Shown in pieces: positions 11,790 to 23,549 of a stretch of 64,000 nucleotides of DNA (the first letter of the stretch is position 1; each line of letters starts with the position of its first letter). This DNA comes from Geosiphon pyriformis (taxonomy: Eukaryota; Glomeromycota; Glomeromycetes; Archaeosporales; Geosiphonaceae), in assembly GCA_016748015.1 (NCBI GenBank), contig JAAOMT010000512.1:1223757-1287756 (forward strand), written 5' to 3'. The position numbers were made by a program, and so were the translations under genes. Below the pieces are notes generated by a model that saw nothing but the letters and a program-made list of their open reading frames with translations, did not search any database and had not been told where the DNA came from.

Positions 11790-13259
11790 TTAATCTATGT
11801 CTAATTGTGTTTTTTTTTATTAGCATTTAATAAATGCAGTTTAATTATTATCTAGCATATAAAAACAAACTAAGTAAATCCAACTAGTTATTTAGGCCAA
11901 TTAAAACAATACTATATACTTATATGAACTTTTATACTATTACTAATATCTAAAAAAAACAAATCTTATACAAACTAAAACTAATAACAAATATTAAGCA
12001 AACAAACTATTTTCACTAATAAAAAATTAGACACATTACAAAAAGCAATAAAAAGCATCTTTACATTACTAATTAAACTATTTTTCTTATATTTATCCTA
12101 AATTTTGTCTTAAATAATTATAATTTACTTTAATGTTTTTTAGCTAAATAGCAAGCAAAATCAACTATTACTAACACAGTTTTTTTTTTGTTGTCAAATA
12201 TTGAAACTGTTTTATTAGTTCAGTTTTTGAAAACAAAACTCTTGTACAAAATCATAAATATTTGAAATCTCTAAAAAAAGAATATATAATACTAAAAATA
12301 ATAATAAAAAGCAATTTTTTACCAAAAACTTTTACAGATTAACATAATTCAGCAAGATTTCAAAATGCATAATGGTATTTTTTGAACAAATAAAAACATA
12401 TTTAGACAATTTAATATTATTATATATTAAATATAAAATATTTAGATAATTCTTATTATAAAGTTTCTTTTTAATAATAATTAACAGTTTCTTATGAACT
12501 ATTTTTATCAAATATATGTAAAAAACAGCAAAAGCTTTGTTGATAAACTTTAAAGACATATAAAAATTCAGATATTAAATTATAGCAGTACTTTTTTAGT
12601 CTATATTCTAAACTAATAACTTATTTAAAACTTTTACTGCTTTTTATTGAACATAGTAAACAGTTTAATAAATATTGTAAATAAAATAACAAATATTTTT
12701 TAATACAACTAAACTATTAGTTATAACAAACTTTTTATAAATTTTAACCAAAAGAGCAAATTAAGTTTTAATAAATTTTTTATTAATAAAAAATTGTTTA
12801 AACATTTATAAAATACTTTTTTTAATAATAAAAATTGGTAAATTACTAATAAATAAAGCAATATTTCTAATTTAATAATCAATAAAAATAATTATAGTCT
12901 TATTATTATTAATTAAAATATTATTAATTTTAAAAAATTTACTTATAATATCTAAAATATATTAAATAATAATTTAATTATTATCAATTTAAATAATATT
13001 ATTAATAAAAATATTAATAGCTAAATAGAATATTAAATTAACTTAATTTTTAATTTTGTTTATCTTAATTATAAATTTATAATCAATTTAGTAATTATAT
13101 AAAAATTATAAAAATTTTTTTATAGCAAAGATAAAAAAACTTTTATTTAAAATCAAAAAAATGGTTTCTTAATAATCAAAAACTGTTTTATGTTTTTATT
13201 ACTTAAAAAAATATTGTTTAATTGTTTTAACTTTTAAAAAATCTTTTAAGTATTAAGAT
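11790..13259 (-). mobile_element. Decayed LINE fragment, copy 2
   Basis: Minus-strand non-LTR retrotransposon remnant. The 3'-end motif lies at about 11840-11960 and matches that at 13320-13440. A frame at 12332-12559 (…KKLYNKNYL…) aligns with the LINE C-terminal segment of copy 3 at 13738-14085 (…KKLYNRLYL…), with its zinc-knuckle cysteines lost. At about 12880-12980 it matches the RT-flanking stretch at 15670-15770. It has internal deletions, is more A/T-rich and hence probably older than copy 3, and its 5' part abuts the 3' end of copy 3. Confidence 0.6.
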
Positions 13260-13737
13260 TAATAAAAACAATAAAAAAATAATTTATTTTATTTTATTTA
13301 ACAAATACAGTTCAGTCATTATCTAATATATAAAATTAAACTAAATAACTCTAACTAAATACAATTCAATACTTATTACATATGACCAGTTACTCAAGCC
13401 AATTAAAACAACATTATATATTTATATATACTACTAATCTATTATTGATACTTAAAAAAAAAAGACATAACAAAAACTTACCAAAACTAACTACAAAAGA
13501 TTTGACAACATCCAGCATACAAACCATTTTATCTGACAAATCCAAACACAAACCAATGTCTATATTAGGCACTATTTTATTGTTATTCACTAGTCTAGTC
13601 TTCTTAGTCTTAGTCTTAAACTTAGTTCTAACCAACTTTATTTTTCAACAATAAAAATTTACCAATTAGCAAAAAAAATTAATCAACACAGATACTGCTT
13701 CTCTTTTATTATCATATATTAATACAGTATTCTTGAT

Positions 13738-15790
13738 CTAATTTTTTATAATAAACTTTTTACTGAGTATTATGTATATTTCAATATTAGATAAACAGGA
13801 AAGAAGAAATTGTATCACAAAAAAAAATTTACTAATTATACTACTAGCCAAAAAAAACCAAAACTTAATATGTTTTATAATCAATTTTTTCTGCCAATCT
13901 GTATTACTTAAGCACATAAATAAATGATATAAAAACTCCACATTCTTACAGAACAAACAGAAAATACTCAAATATAACCTGTTATACAATTTCTTGCAAA
14001 CTGCAACTGGCAGTTTTTTATAAGCAGCTTTCATTATATATGTTCTAAAAACAGCTGTAACTTTACTAATAAAATTTGCAAACATATAAGAATTGGAATA
14101 TCATACTTGAGCTGTCTAAATCCAATTGATTTTGTGAATAAGACATTTTGTAATAATATGAACACCAGAACTTATCTCTTAATATATATTAGTAATTATT
14201 TTATAAATGTCCTTAGTAAAATAATAAGTATTACCAAAAACAGGCAAGCCATTGGCAACCAAATGTCTCTTTACTATTCCAACAGAAAATAAATAAAAGG
14301 AGTAAGTAACAGTACCAGCCAATTTATTAGTATGCTTATTATCAAAAACACTTAAGTGTTCTTTAATTTTTAATCAAACAATTTTCAAATTTTTAGCCAT
14401 TACTAAATTAGCAACATAATGTCTTTTTATTTAGCATTGATTGTAAAAATCCAGTTTAGCCAAGCCAAGTTCTGAAATACAAGCATCAATAACTGCCTAA
14501 CTATTAAAATGCAAAACCACAGTACTAAAAGGTAGTACATATTTCAAAGCCAATACAATAGTTTGTAATTCAGCTATTATTAAGAAAATCATGTTAGAAA
14601 CATTAATATTAATGTTTCTATTCACATTCAAAAAATATGCAGCTGTTTTATCTGCCATATTTGGCATGTTTAAATTTTTTAGTAAGTTGTTAGTATATAC
14701 CTTAAATAAATCTGTCCAAACTTCAAGCAAAAAATCTTTTATTGATTTCAAATTATTCAAACTCAAGATATTAAAAAACATTAGACTAGAAACAGCCAAA
14801 TTACTTTCATTAACAGAATCTGTTCTACTTATAAAACTGAAAGTTGTAATAAACCAAGCTAAAACAGAACTCTTAAGATCTAATCTTTTCTAATAATAAA
14901 ATGGTTTCTAAATTATTAGCATTTTTTATTTGTTCAAAAGCCTGTCTTCAAAGACAAATCCAAAACATTTTAGAAAGACTACCATTTTAAAATACACTAT
15001 TTTATCCAATATATTAGACATTAGAAATTTGTTAAAACTGTGAAAAGCCTAAAACAAATTGTTTACAAGAAAAAGTTTATTATTTAAAAACACTCTTATT
15101 ATATCAGCAAGAAAATTGTTAACAGAATTAATTTTCAATCTAATAGAATGCTGCAGAGAATTAGCTGACACCCAGTCCAAAACTTGTAAATCCAAAGAAT
15201 AATAATCAAACAAATAGCCCAGAATGCTCTCCAAGTTCACAAAAGAGACAATCAAAGCCATCTTATATTCAGTCTATAATTGTTCAAAAAATTTCAAATT
15301 ATACAACAACAAATAATGCAAAGTCTTATTGAAGAAGTTTTTAAGCAATTTGGTTTTCTGTCTTAAGCTTTTCCTAATCAAAACATTTTACTTATGGCAA
15401 ATACCAATTAAAATATAACTGAACTATATATAGAAGTTAACTATAAATTGCAAAACAAATAAAACTAAATAACAGAACTGTTTATCTAATATAGCTTTTC
15501 TTAAAACCACATTTACAAAAAACTTAATATTTGAATGAGTCTTGATCAAATTAGAACTAAAAAAATCTTCAGTGAAAAGAAAAATCTCCAAGTATTAATG
15601 TGACTTACTTTTTTTAGCAATAGAAATAAAACTTTCACAAATACTCAATGAAGCATATTTCACTTTCCTATTAATAAGAATGATTATTGTCTTATTATTA
15701 TTATTAATTGAAATATCATTGATTCTAAAAAACTTGTTGACAATATTTAAAATATACTGAGTTAAAGCTTGGCTATTTTCTATCCAAATA
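13738..15790 (-). pseudogene. LINE ORF2 3' part: RT thumb, RNase H and C-terminal zinc segment
   Basis: In minus-strand order: just after the RT catalytic box comes an I-W-I-E-N-S-Q segment at about 15760-15790, then NDISINNNNKT (15690-15730) and a thumb/connection region around 15049-15261. An RNase H domain follows at about 14350-14680, with AELQTIVLAL and H-F-N-S (the usual Asp of D-S-x-A is Asn here). The C-terminal segment at 13900-14060 is KKLYNRLYL followed by a CLFCKNVEFLYHLFMC zinc-knuckle-like motif. Many TAA/TAG/TGA codons interrupt the frame, several at expected Trp or Gln positions. Non-functional. Confidence 0.75.
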
Positions 15791-15813
15791 CAGTGAACTT
15801 TCTTTATAATCAC
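15791..15813 (+). repeat. Left terminal inverted repeat of the pogo element
   Basis: Starts CAGTGAACTTTCTTTATAAT and pairs with the right end read in reverse complement. An imperfect match continues for about 10-15 bases (a TTTTGGT / TTTGGT block). Confidence 0.85.
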
Positions 15814-16006
15814 ACCTTTTGGTCAGCACATTTGTGGTGACTATAGAGAGATAGAACTATAAAAAATGATCAATATCTTATCACATGATTTATATATTAC
15901 GTGCATAATATAATAACCAATTATATATATTTTATTTAAAAAAGCTATCTATTTGCAACTGTTTTTTCTCTTCTTGAACTTTGAGAACAGTATTACGAAT
16001 TAATGT

Positions 16007-17480
16007 TCACAAAGTTTTAAAAAAGTCTGAATCAACTTTTTCACTATACTGCTCTTTACAATAGCACAATGTATCTTTAAGTACAATTTTACCTTGATGT
16101 GTAGATAGTAAAGGCAAAGATTCATCTTCATTTTCACTTTCTAAATCTTTATTTGCATTAGAATTTCCATTATACTTGTTGTTAATAAGATCCACAATTT
16201 TATCCTCTGAGGCATAAATAAATAATGGTTCAAACTTGTCAATATTAATGAAATCTATTGCCAATAGCTTATCAATATCAACATGCTTAATAAGAACTTG
16301 TACTTTTTGTAGGAGTTCTTGTTCAATATCTAATAGATGGGTTGGCATTTGACTATTATTCAGAATTCTTATATAATACTAACAGTTTTAGATTGTAGTT
16401 GTTGTTACCACTGATCACGCATCAATTAGAAAGTCAATCACATTCTTTAATATTACTGTTGATATTAGAATCTTGCCATTATACTGATTAATAAGATGGA
16501 AAAGAAACAACTTTCAGTATTGTGCCTTAAAGAATGCAATAATTCCTGCATCTAATAGTTGCAAATAGAATGTTATATTGAATGGTAGATATCTAATCAT
16601 AATATTAGATAATATGAAAGATTTTCTACCATGGGGACCAGTATTATTAAGCAATAGCAAAATCTTTTTTTTCTTGTAACACATTTCTTCATTTAATAAA
16701 TTAAGCCATTCACTAAAAATATCAGTTTGCATTCATGCTTTTGTATTGTAATGATAAGTGATTGGAAGTGCATTCATATTAATATTGCGAAAACATCATG
16801 GCTTTGCAGCTTTGCCAATAATTAAAGACTGCAACTTGATACTGTCTGTTGTATTACAAACAAGAAATATGGTAATTTGACTCTTATCACACTTGGTGCC
16901 AGAGATAGATCTTGTTGCCAAAGTTGTATTTGGTGGTATTCTAAAGAATAATGCTGTCTCATTGGTATTGTAAACATTATTTAGATCATATTCATTAATA
17001 ATCTCATGCAGTTTCTCTCGTTCCTCTGGTAAAATTTCCAAGGGGGCATTGTTTTGCTTCACCATACATCTTAATGTGGTGCAAATTATGATGTTTCTTG
17101 AACTTTTTTAACCAACTATCTGATGTTTTAAAGTTATTTTCTTCTGAAAACTTTTCAGCAAACTTGAGGGCTTTTGTTTGTAAAATTTTTCCAGTAAGAA
17201 TGCAGTTGATAGCTAGTGCTCTAAGCATCCATTCTCCCAGTGTATCATTTATCTTTGAAAACATCTCTTTCCTGTCCTTTGTCAATTGACTAGAGTTGCC
17301 AGATACATTTTTTTCAATCCATCAGTCTGATTTTGCAAGTATTTTTATTACAGTAGAGCAGTCAACCTTTAGATTAAATATTTCGATAAGTCTATTTGCT
17401 AAGTAGTCAAGATGTTCTAGTTTGTACTGGCAGAGAGCCTTTTTAATCTCTAAGGAGATTACTGCTCGCTTTTAGTTCAT
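16007..17480 (-). pseudogene. pogo/Tigger transposase remnant
   Basis: Transposase with an N-terminal CENP-B-like helix-turn-helix DNA-binding region (ATG at 17478-17480, then KRAVISLEIKKAL after a Gln-to-stop), a second Tc5-type HTH (around WLKKFKKHHNL, 17090-17120) and a DDE_1 catalytic domain. In the catalytic domain the usual first Asp (YNxDET) reads YNTNETALFF, the second (LLLDN) reads LLLLNNTGPHG, and the third is kept in LLDAGIIAFFK. Two of three metal-binding Asp are therefore Asn, each explained by one G-to-A change. There is an in-frame TGA near 17323, a frameshift near 17050 and further stops at 16370-16510. The acidic C-terminal tail ends at a TAA at 16007. Confidence 0.85.
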
Positions 17481-17639
17481 GTTTTTGCCATGTTAATAAG
17501 AATACACTTTTTATTGTATTTTGCTTTTATAATGTATTGATGTATCTATTATGTCTCAAACATTATTTTGCCTTATATCTAATCGGATATGTAAGGTGTC
17601 TTATGTCATATGAGGTGCTTCAGATTATAAAAAGCGGCC

Positions 17640-19640
17640 AAATTATAAAAATGAAGGTATTAATCCAACTGTAGGATTCTAAGTGCAAATAACAGATTCT
17701 TGGTAAAAAGAAACCTAATTTTGATAATATATCTGTGACACTTTTTGCTTCTTACTCCCAACTGATAATCAATAATAAAGATTGTCAATTTGATCCTCCA
17801 CATACTTGCATAATTGCATAGAAGATAGCACAATGTCATGTTGTCAAGCCCTCCAAACACAGCAACACCTATATCAATTGGAATATCAATATAAAATACA
17901 TTGCACAATGTCAAAGATATTGGAGTGAAAGTCAACTGCAGTTTTTTAAAAAATGTCCTGATTATTATAAGTTGTGAAATTTGATATGTAATATATATAG
18001 GCATGCAATGGCTTCTGAATTAATGTGGCCATATATTGTTTCTAAGAAAAATTCATCTGTTAAAGATTACTTAGAATGGGCCCAAAATAAAACAGATCCC
18101 AAATTTAGATTAAAGTATGAACAAGTTTTTTTTTATTTACAAGCAATTATTAACTTTTGCACTGGAGTTTGTTTTAATAAGTCTTCATTAAAACTCATGG
18201 CTAGACAAATGTTTACACCAATTTGGTCTGCTCGGTGTCATCCTATTTACCAATTAATTGAAATTGCTGATGAAGAACAATGACTACAATTGAAGCCTAA
18301 AGTTTACAAGCTGATTCAAGAAAGAATTGTAATTTCTTGATCTAAACTTTCAAATCAACATCAAGATCATAATACAATACTTGAAAAAATTAACAAAATG
18401 CTCAAATTTTTGATTCCTTCTACACCTTCACAATGGCATTGGAAAATTGCAGTGTGTAACTGTATCAAATTTGAGAGATTGCGTACTAACCTCTTTAATG
18501 TCATTGGATATTCTAAAAGTGAAATATACAGGTCTTGTACACGTTCTAGTTTTATTGCTGAAACAAATTGATTTCAAGTTTAGATAAAAAAGACACAGTT
18601 TGTAAATCCAAATGTCTCTAATCATGTTTTTTGTGATATTGGCCATGAATGGATATTAAGCAAAAAAATGAAAAAATTCAGTAAAATTGCACAGATAAAA
18701 AGAATAGACTTTCTTAAGGCAAGGCAAATTAAGAAAATATTATTAGGTACTTGGAAACCAATTCTAGTAACAAATGAAGAAGCAGATCATTAAAAAATGT
18801 TAATCTGTTAATAAAATCACAACTATTACTTATTATTAACTCTCTAATACCTCTTTTAAGTGATCATGTTTTTGAAGTTTATCAAGTTAATTGTGTAACA
18901 GCCTAATAAATATCCTTCAAGAAGTTAGAAATATATTGTATTGTGTACAGTTTTGTTTACCTTGGGTTGGGTGTATTATCATTTATAATTGGCATTTTTA
19001 AAACATGATATGTTGAGTCTAAGTTTAAATTTCTATTCTGTGTGATTATGTTTGGATTATGAAAAGCATTCAACACAGATTTATTTGCCCCAAAAAAGTT
19101 GATTTTTAATACATCTTTAAAACTATCAGTCAAACTTTTCCTTACTAATACTAAATATTGGTTGAATAATAAATATAATTGCTAGTATAAAGCCCTTTTT
19201 TAATCGCGGATGTTAAAGTTAGTGTGAAAATATATTTATTGGGTATATATCAGAATCCTTATGCTCTGAGTTTTATTACTGGTCATATTTCTCTTCCTAA
19301 GGAAAGGTAAATTTGAACTCCGTTCCCAATTGATTTGCTTGAGCAATATCCTATTAACAAACTTGTTTTTGGAAGATCCTATTGGGCCATTATTCTTGCT
19401 TGTAGGTCTGTTAATTTCTTCTTCCAATATGGAGAAAAAGTAATCTTGTTAGCCAAAGTTTGATCCAGAGTAACTTTATCAATACTCGCAACAACAGCCT
19501 CCAAAGCACTACCAGTCTTTAAAGCACCACCAGTCTCTAAAGCACCAAGAGCAGCAGTACTGTACTATATGCCAACTATTATTAAAACTCTCATAATACC
19601 TGCAAACAACAAACCAGATATAATAGTTCTGTCATTGTCT
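17640..19640 (+). pseudogene. Unidentified coding remnants carried inside the pogo element
   Basis: A plus-strand frame from about 17690 to 18790, broken by few stops, reads like one degraded protein. It includes HAMASELMWPYIVSKK, DYLEWAQ, FRLKYEQVFFYLQAI, SARCHPIYQLIE and SNQHQDHNTILEKINK; the best open part is 17981-18283. A second stretch at about 19236-19440 (NPYALSFITGHISLP, RSYWAIILACRSVNFFFQYGEK) is in plus orientation too. I cannot name the family with confidence. The look is of a lineage-specific multicopy protein. It is either cargo or a nested insertion whose ends I could not find. Confidence 0.45.
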
Positions 19641-20031
19641 TCTGATGGTGGTGGCAGCTTATAAAGAAGAGTAATTTAATGTTGTAATATTTAAAAAATT
19701 TTGTTTAGTGTTTTACAATCATTTCCAAAAACTTCTCTAATTTTTTTTATTATCATAAAAAGAATAATTTCCATTGACAATCGGGAAATCTCCCTGACTG
19801 TACATGTCCAATTAAATATAAGATAACATCTAATGTTCATATCTAATATTATATAATTATAGTGTAACTATAGAGAGTGGAAATTACTTATATTCTGCTA
19901 TCATATTTGTGGAGATAGAGACTATAAGGAGATATATATAGTAAAAGTGACTATAAAAAGATAATATTATATATAAATGGTTTTGGTTTTTAAAAAAATG
20001 TGATTATAAGAAGATAGTGACTATAACCAAA

Positions 20032-20054
20032 GGAACTATAGAGAAAGTTTACTG
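20032..20054 (-). repeat. Right terminal inverted repeat of the pogo element
   Basis: In reverse complement this reads CAGTAAACTTTCTCTATAGT, matching the left end with about three differences. It is followed by TA at 20055-20056. Confidence 0.85.
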
Positions 20055-23000
20055 TAATGTTATTAACAAAAGCACTTGTTACAAAGAACAATGTTTTTCT
20101 TTCTGTATTCTTTATTTTTCTTGTTTTGACTACAAATTTTAAGTCTATTTAGTAACTACACAAATGTTTATGCCTTTTCACTTTACACAAAAAGAGATCA
20201 TAAAAAATTCTTCACAAAAAAGGAAAGAAGACTTTACTTTAATTCAATCTATTATATACACAATAATCTTTTAAAAAGCCAGAATCAATCATAACTCTGT
20301 TTACTTTATTTTGATAAATGTTGTCAAAAAAACTGATAAATCATTTACACATCTTAATATGTCTTAAGTTGTTTTCCAAATAGTACTAGTCAACTAAGTT
20401 ATAAGCTTTTTTAAAACCAACCACAGCTTTTTTTTCTTCTTCAATGCATTTTTTATTATTGAACCAACTGCAAACACAGAAAACCAAGGCAAAATATTCT
20501 TTAATACTGAAAAGTTGTCTCTACAAAAAACATCAGAACTGCCATACACAAAAAAGATTTGGTCTAAGAGAATTTTCAACAAAATTTTCTTGGCTGTTTT
20601 AATTAATGCTATAGACTTTGTATTAGTTAACATATCATTTCAATTATACAGCTTAGGAATCATGAAAACTCATGCCCTTTTCCATAAAGTAAAAACTGTT
20701 CTATTACTTAAACAAGCATTCAGCAAAACCAAAAGACAAACTATGACTTTAAATTCACAATGCTTTTACAGCTTATTTGAAATACTAAACAAACTAGCAC
20801 TCTTTTCATTTGGCAAATCTTTTACAATCCAAACCAACTACTAAAGAGACCAAAGATTTGGCATTACTTTAGACACCAACCTCTTTTTTGTTCAGCTTTC
20901 TATTATTGCATCTACTTTGTCTTTTACCAACTTAGATTCCAAAACCAACTTATTACTTACTACTAGATAATCTAATACTATCTTACAAAAAAATTTCTTC
21001 AGAATACTCTTAATTATTCGACCTTTATTAGTATAAAATTTTTTATTCTCTTATTTATGATATTTTTAATTGTAGTTGTCTTTAAAGCTTCAGATTTCTT
21101 ATATTTGGCTAACTAATATCTCTTCTTAATAATTGACAAATACCAAAAAACTTCCTTATTTTTCACTCTATTTTTGAATAAATAAGACAATAAAGCAGAT
21201 TTACTAACATTTAAATCTGACCAAATTCATTTTAAATAATTAGCTTCAGAAATGTCTTCCAAAAAAAATGCTCTAACAATCTTTGAAACCAAAATTTTTA
21301 ATCTGTAAAACCTAAAAAATTGTTTGTTCCTAGTAATATTAGAGTTCTTAAATCATTTTTTAGAGAAAACTCTGTCTGCTAATATGATTATTATATTCCT
21401 TAAAAGATCTTATATTGCATTCAAGTCACTCAACTTATTTGTATTTTAAAACTTATTCTATATACATAATATCTTTTTTATTGAACTCTTTTTAAATCAA
21501 GTCTATTTTGAATTATCAGTATCTTTAAATCCAAACTTCTATTTGTCTTTGTTAGCTTGTTTCCAGATGCTATTCAAATATCTATTAAAAAATCTATTCA
21601 GACCAAAAAAAACAACAACAGCTGAATGATTAGTATTAAAAAAATTTAAAACATTATTAACTTCCTGTCTGACTATAGTTAATAAAAGATGTTTACTAAT
21701 GAAAATGTAATTGATAGTCTTTTTTACATTTTTTGAGTTGCTTTATGTTTAAATTTTAGCTGTTGAAAAATCTAACAAAGAATTGCACAGACCCAAATCA
21801 AAAAATTTTTTGAAGCTAGTACTTTGTTTTATATTATTTTTATTAAAATCATCTCCTAAGATTATATTTATACTTAAGTTAACTGCTTCAACAATGCAAG
21901 AGTTTATTTTAAAAGTCTGATTAAACTGCATGCCAGTTAAAATGTCAGTATAAAGATCTATAATTATTATTAAAACTTTGTTGTTAAACAACAGATGAAT
22001 AAAAAAAGACATTTTAGGATTTCAGAAATCTTATATATATGTCAAGTGAGCTCAATATTTATTATTATAGCCATTTTCAAGCTTAGATAGCGGAAATTCA
22101 AACCAGACACAAAAACTTTTAGATCTGAAAACTTGTCTTTAATCCAAAACCTAGACTGCTTTCTCAATTTTGTCTCAGTAATTACAGAAACCAAATTGCT
22201 TAATTTAATATGCCACTTAACAATGTCATTTTGTTTCACCAAATTATTCATCTCTTTGATATTACACATAGCTATCTTCCAAACAAACTTACTTATTAAG
22301 TGGAAAAGTTAACAAAAAAAACTAAGCCAGCATACAACTGATCCAATCTTGCTAGAATTAAACTGACTGAAATCTCAAAAATAGCTATCTTTAATTTTAA
22401 GCCATCTACCTTAGTGGTCAAAACTTTTGAACTGCTTAAACTTAAATTTACAGTCTTATTACTTACAATCAAGAGAGAAAAAATAAAAAAAACTTGCAAA
22501 TTATCCAAAACCAAACTTATATCCAAATCTGAATTCAAAGGCACAATTACAGCAAAAGAAAAAGATTGAGAAATAGATGTCAGAGACATCAAGTTAATCA
22601 TGCTCAGCTTTCTCACAATACTTAATACTTAATTGCTTTAAAAAGCATTCTAGAAAAGCCAAATGATCATTAATTGAGGAACTATTTTAAACAACCAGCT
22701 TGCTTTTTTTATTATTTGAAACACCAGAAAAAAGAGAACCAAGATTAGAACCAAAACAAGTATTATCAAAAAAAGCAGCAAATGAAACCACTTAAGCCCA
22801 AGATTTGTCACCAAAGACAGCAAAACAAAATATTAGAACACTTTTTTTAGCATACAACTTAGTTAGCTAAAAACAATTTTCATTTAAAACAAATTTTTTA
22901 AACACTTTTAGAAGAGAAGAGACAAAAACACCAGATGTGTCATACTCTAAAGCAAAATGTTCAAAGCATCCATACTTTTTACACCAAACCAAATTTATTC

Positions 23001-23549
23001 TAGTCCAAAAAAGTTTTACACCACCCAAAATTGGCTTTATATAAAAGACAAACTCCAATTTCTCATCTGATTCAAAACCAATTACAGTACAACAAATCCA
23101 GTTGTCAGTATTAAATAAACAATTAATAATATACATTTTCTTACCAGCCTTTTTTAAAAGAGTATTCAAATTATAAGCTGTTATTTTTACAGATAAGGTA
23201 AACAAAAATGCCTAAACTGATCTCTAGATTTTCAAATCCTATAATCTTCAACATTCTTGGCAATGTGCATTAAATCTTTCCTAATAGGGAATAATCACCT
23301 GACTACTAATTGATCTGTCTAACTTGATTTAACAAATTCTACTACAATCTTTTGCCACAGCCCAATTAATTGCAAACAGATCGACTTAATTTGTCTAAAC
23401 TCAAAAACTACAGCAACAATTATTTTTTTTGGCATATTCATGGGAATTTTTTTGATTATTACAATCCAATTTGAGCAAATTTTTTGTCTTTTAAGATCAC
23501 TATTTATAATAATTTCTTTTTCTTTGATTAATAAAATAGTCTTTTCTAT
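20055..23549 (-). pseudogene. LINE ORF1 3' part and ORF2 endonuclease plus RT
   Basis: In minus-strand order: the ORF1 remainder (about 22870-23549) has KKIPMNMPKKIIVAVVFEF, LWQKIVVEF and a nucleic-acid-binding WCKKYGCFEHFALEY in which the last Cys of a CCHC knuckle is Tyr. The apurinic-type endonuclease (about 21750-22270) has VITETKLR, LYTDILTG and the catalytic-box relative IILGDDFN. RT follows (20055 to about 20640) with SIALIKTAKKI, KKKKLWLVL and, at its end, F-V-N-N in place of the catalytic F-x-D-D, directly before the pogo insertion. Stops are frequent. Domain order matches L1-like LINEs. Confidence 0.78.

Larger units (their letters stand above)
15791..20054 (-). mobile_element. pogo/Tigger-type DNA transposon inserted in the LINE
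   Basis: 4,264 bp bounded by imperfect terminal inverted repeats and TA target duplications (15789-15790 and 20055-20056). Both ends start CAGTRAACTTTCTYTATA when read inward. Subterminal copies of a gactataRRgagat motif occur at both ends (about 15838-15860 and 19870-20030), typical of pogo-group elements. A decayed DDD transposase lies on the minus strand. The right half (about 17.6-19.7 kb) carries plus-strand coding remnants unrelated to the transposase, so the element is either composite or has further insertions. Confidence 0.88.

Noticed and set aside
13382-13654. 90-aa plus-strand ORF with a hydrophobic stretch
   Set aside because: Lies antisense in the LINE 3' region, A/T-driven composition, and overlapped by an opposite ORF of similar length.
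16007-17480. Alternative genetic code (TGA as Trp, TAG/TAA as Gln)
   Set aside because: Host genes eS24 and the kinase end at TGA, and IMPDH and eL27 at TAA. Reassigned-looking stops are confined to decayed repeats and the doubtful gene at 4095-4675.
13738-23549. Two separate LINEs flanking the pogo element
   Set aside because: Frames rejoin exactly across one TA with no overlap or gap in domains, so they are one copy.
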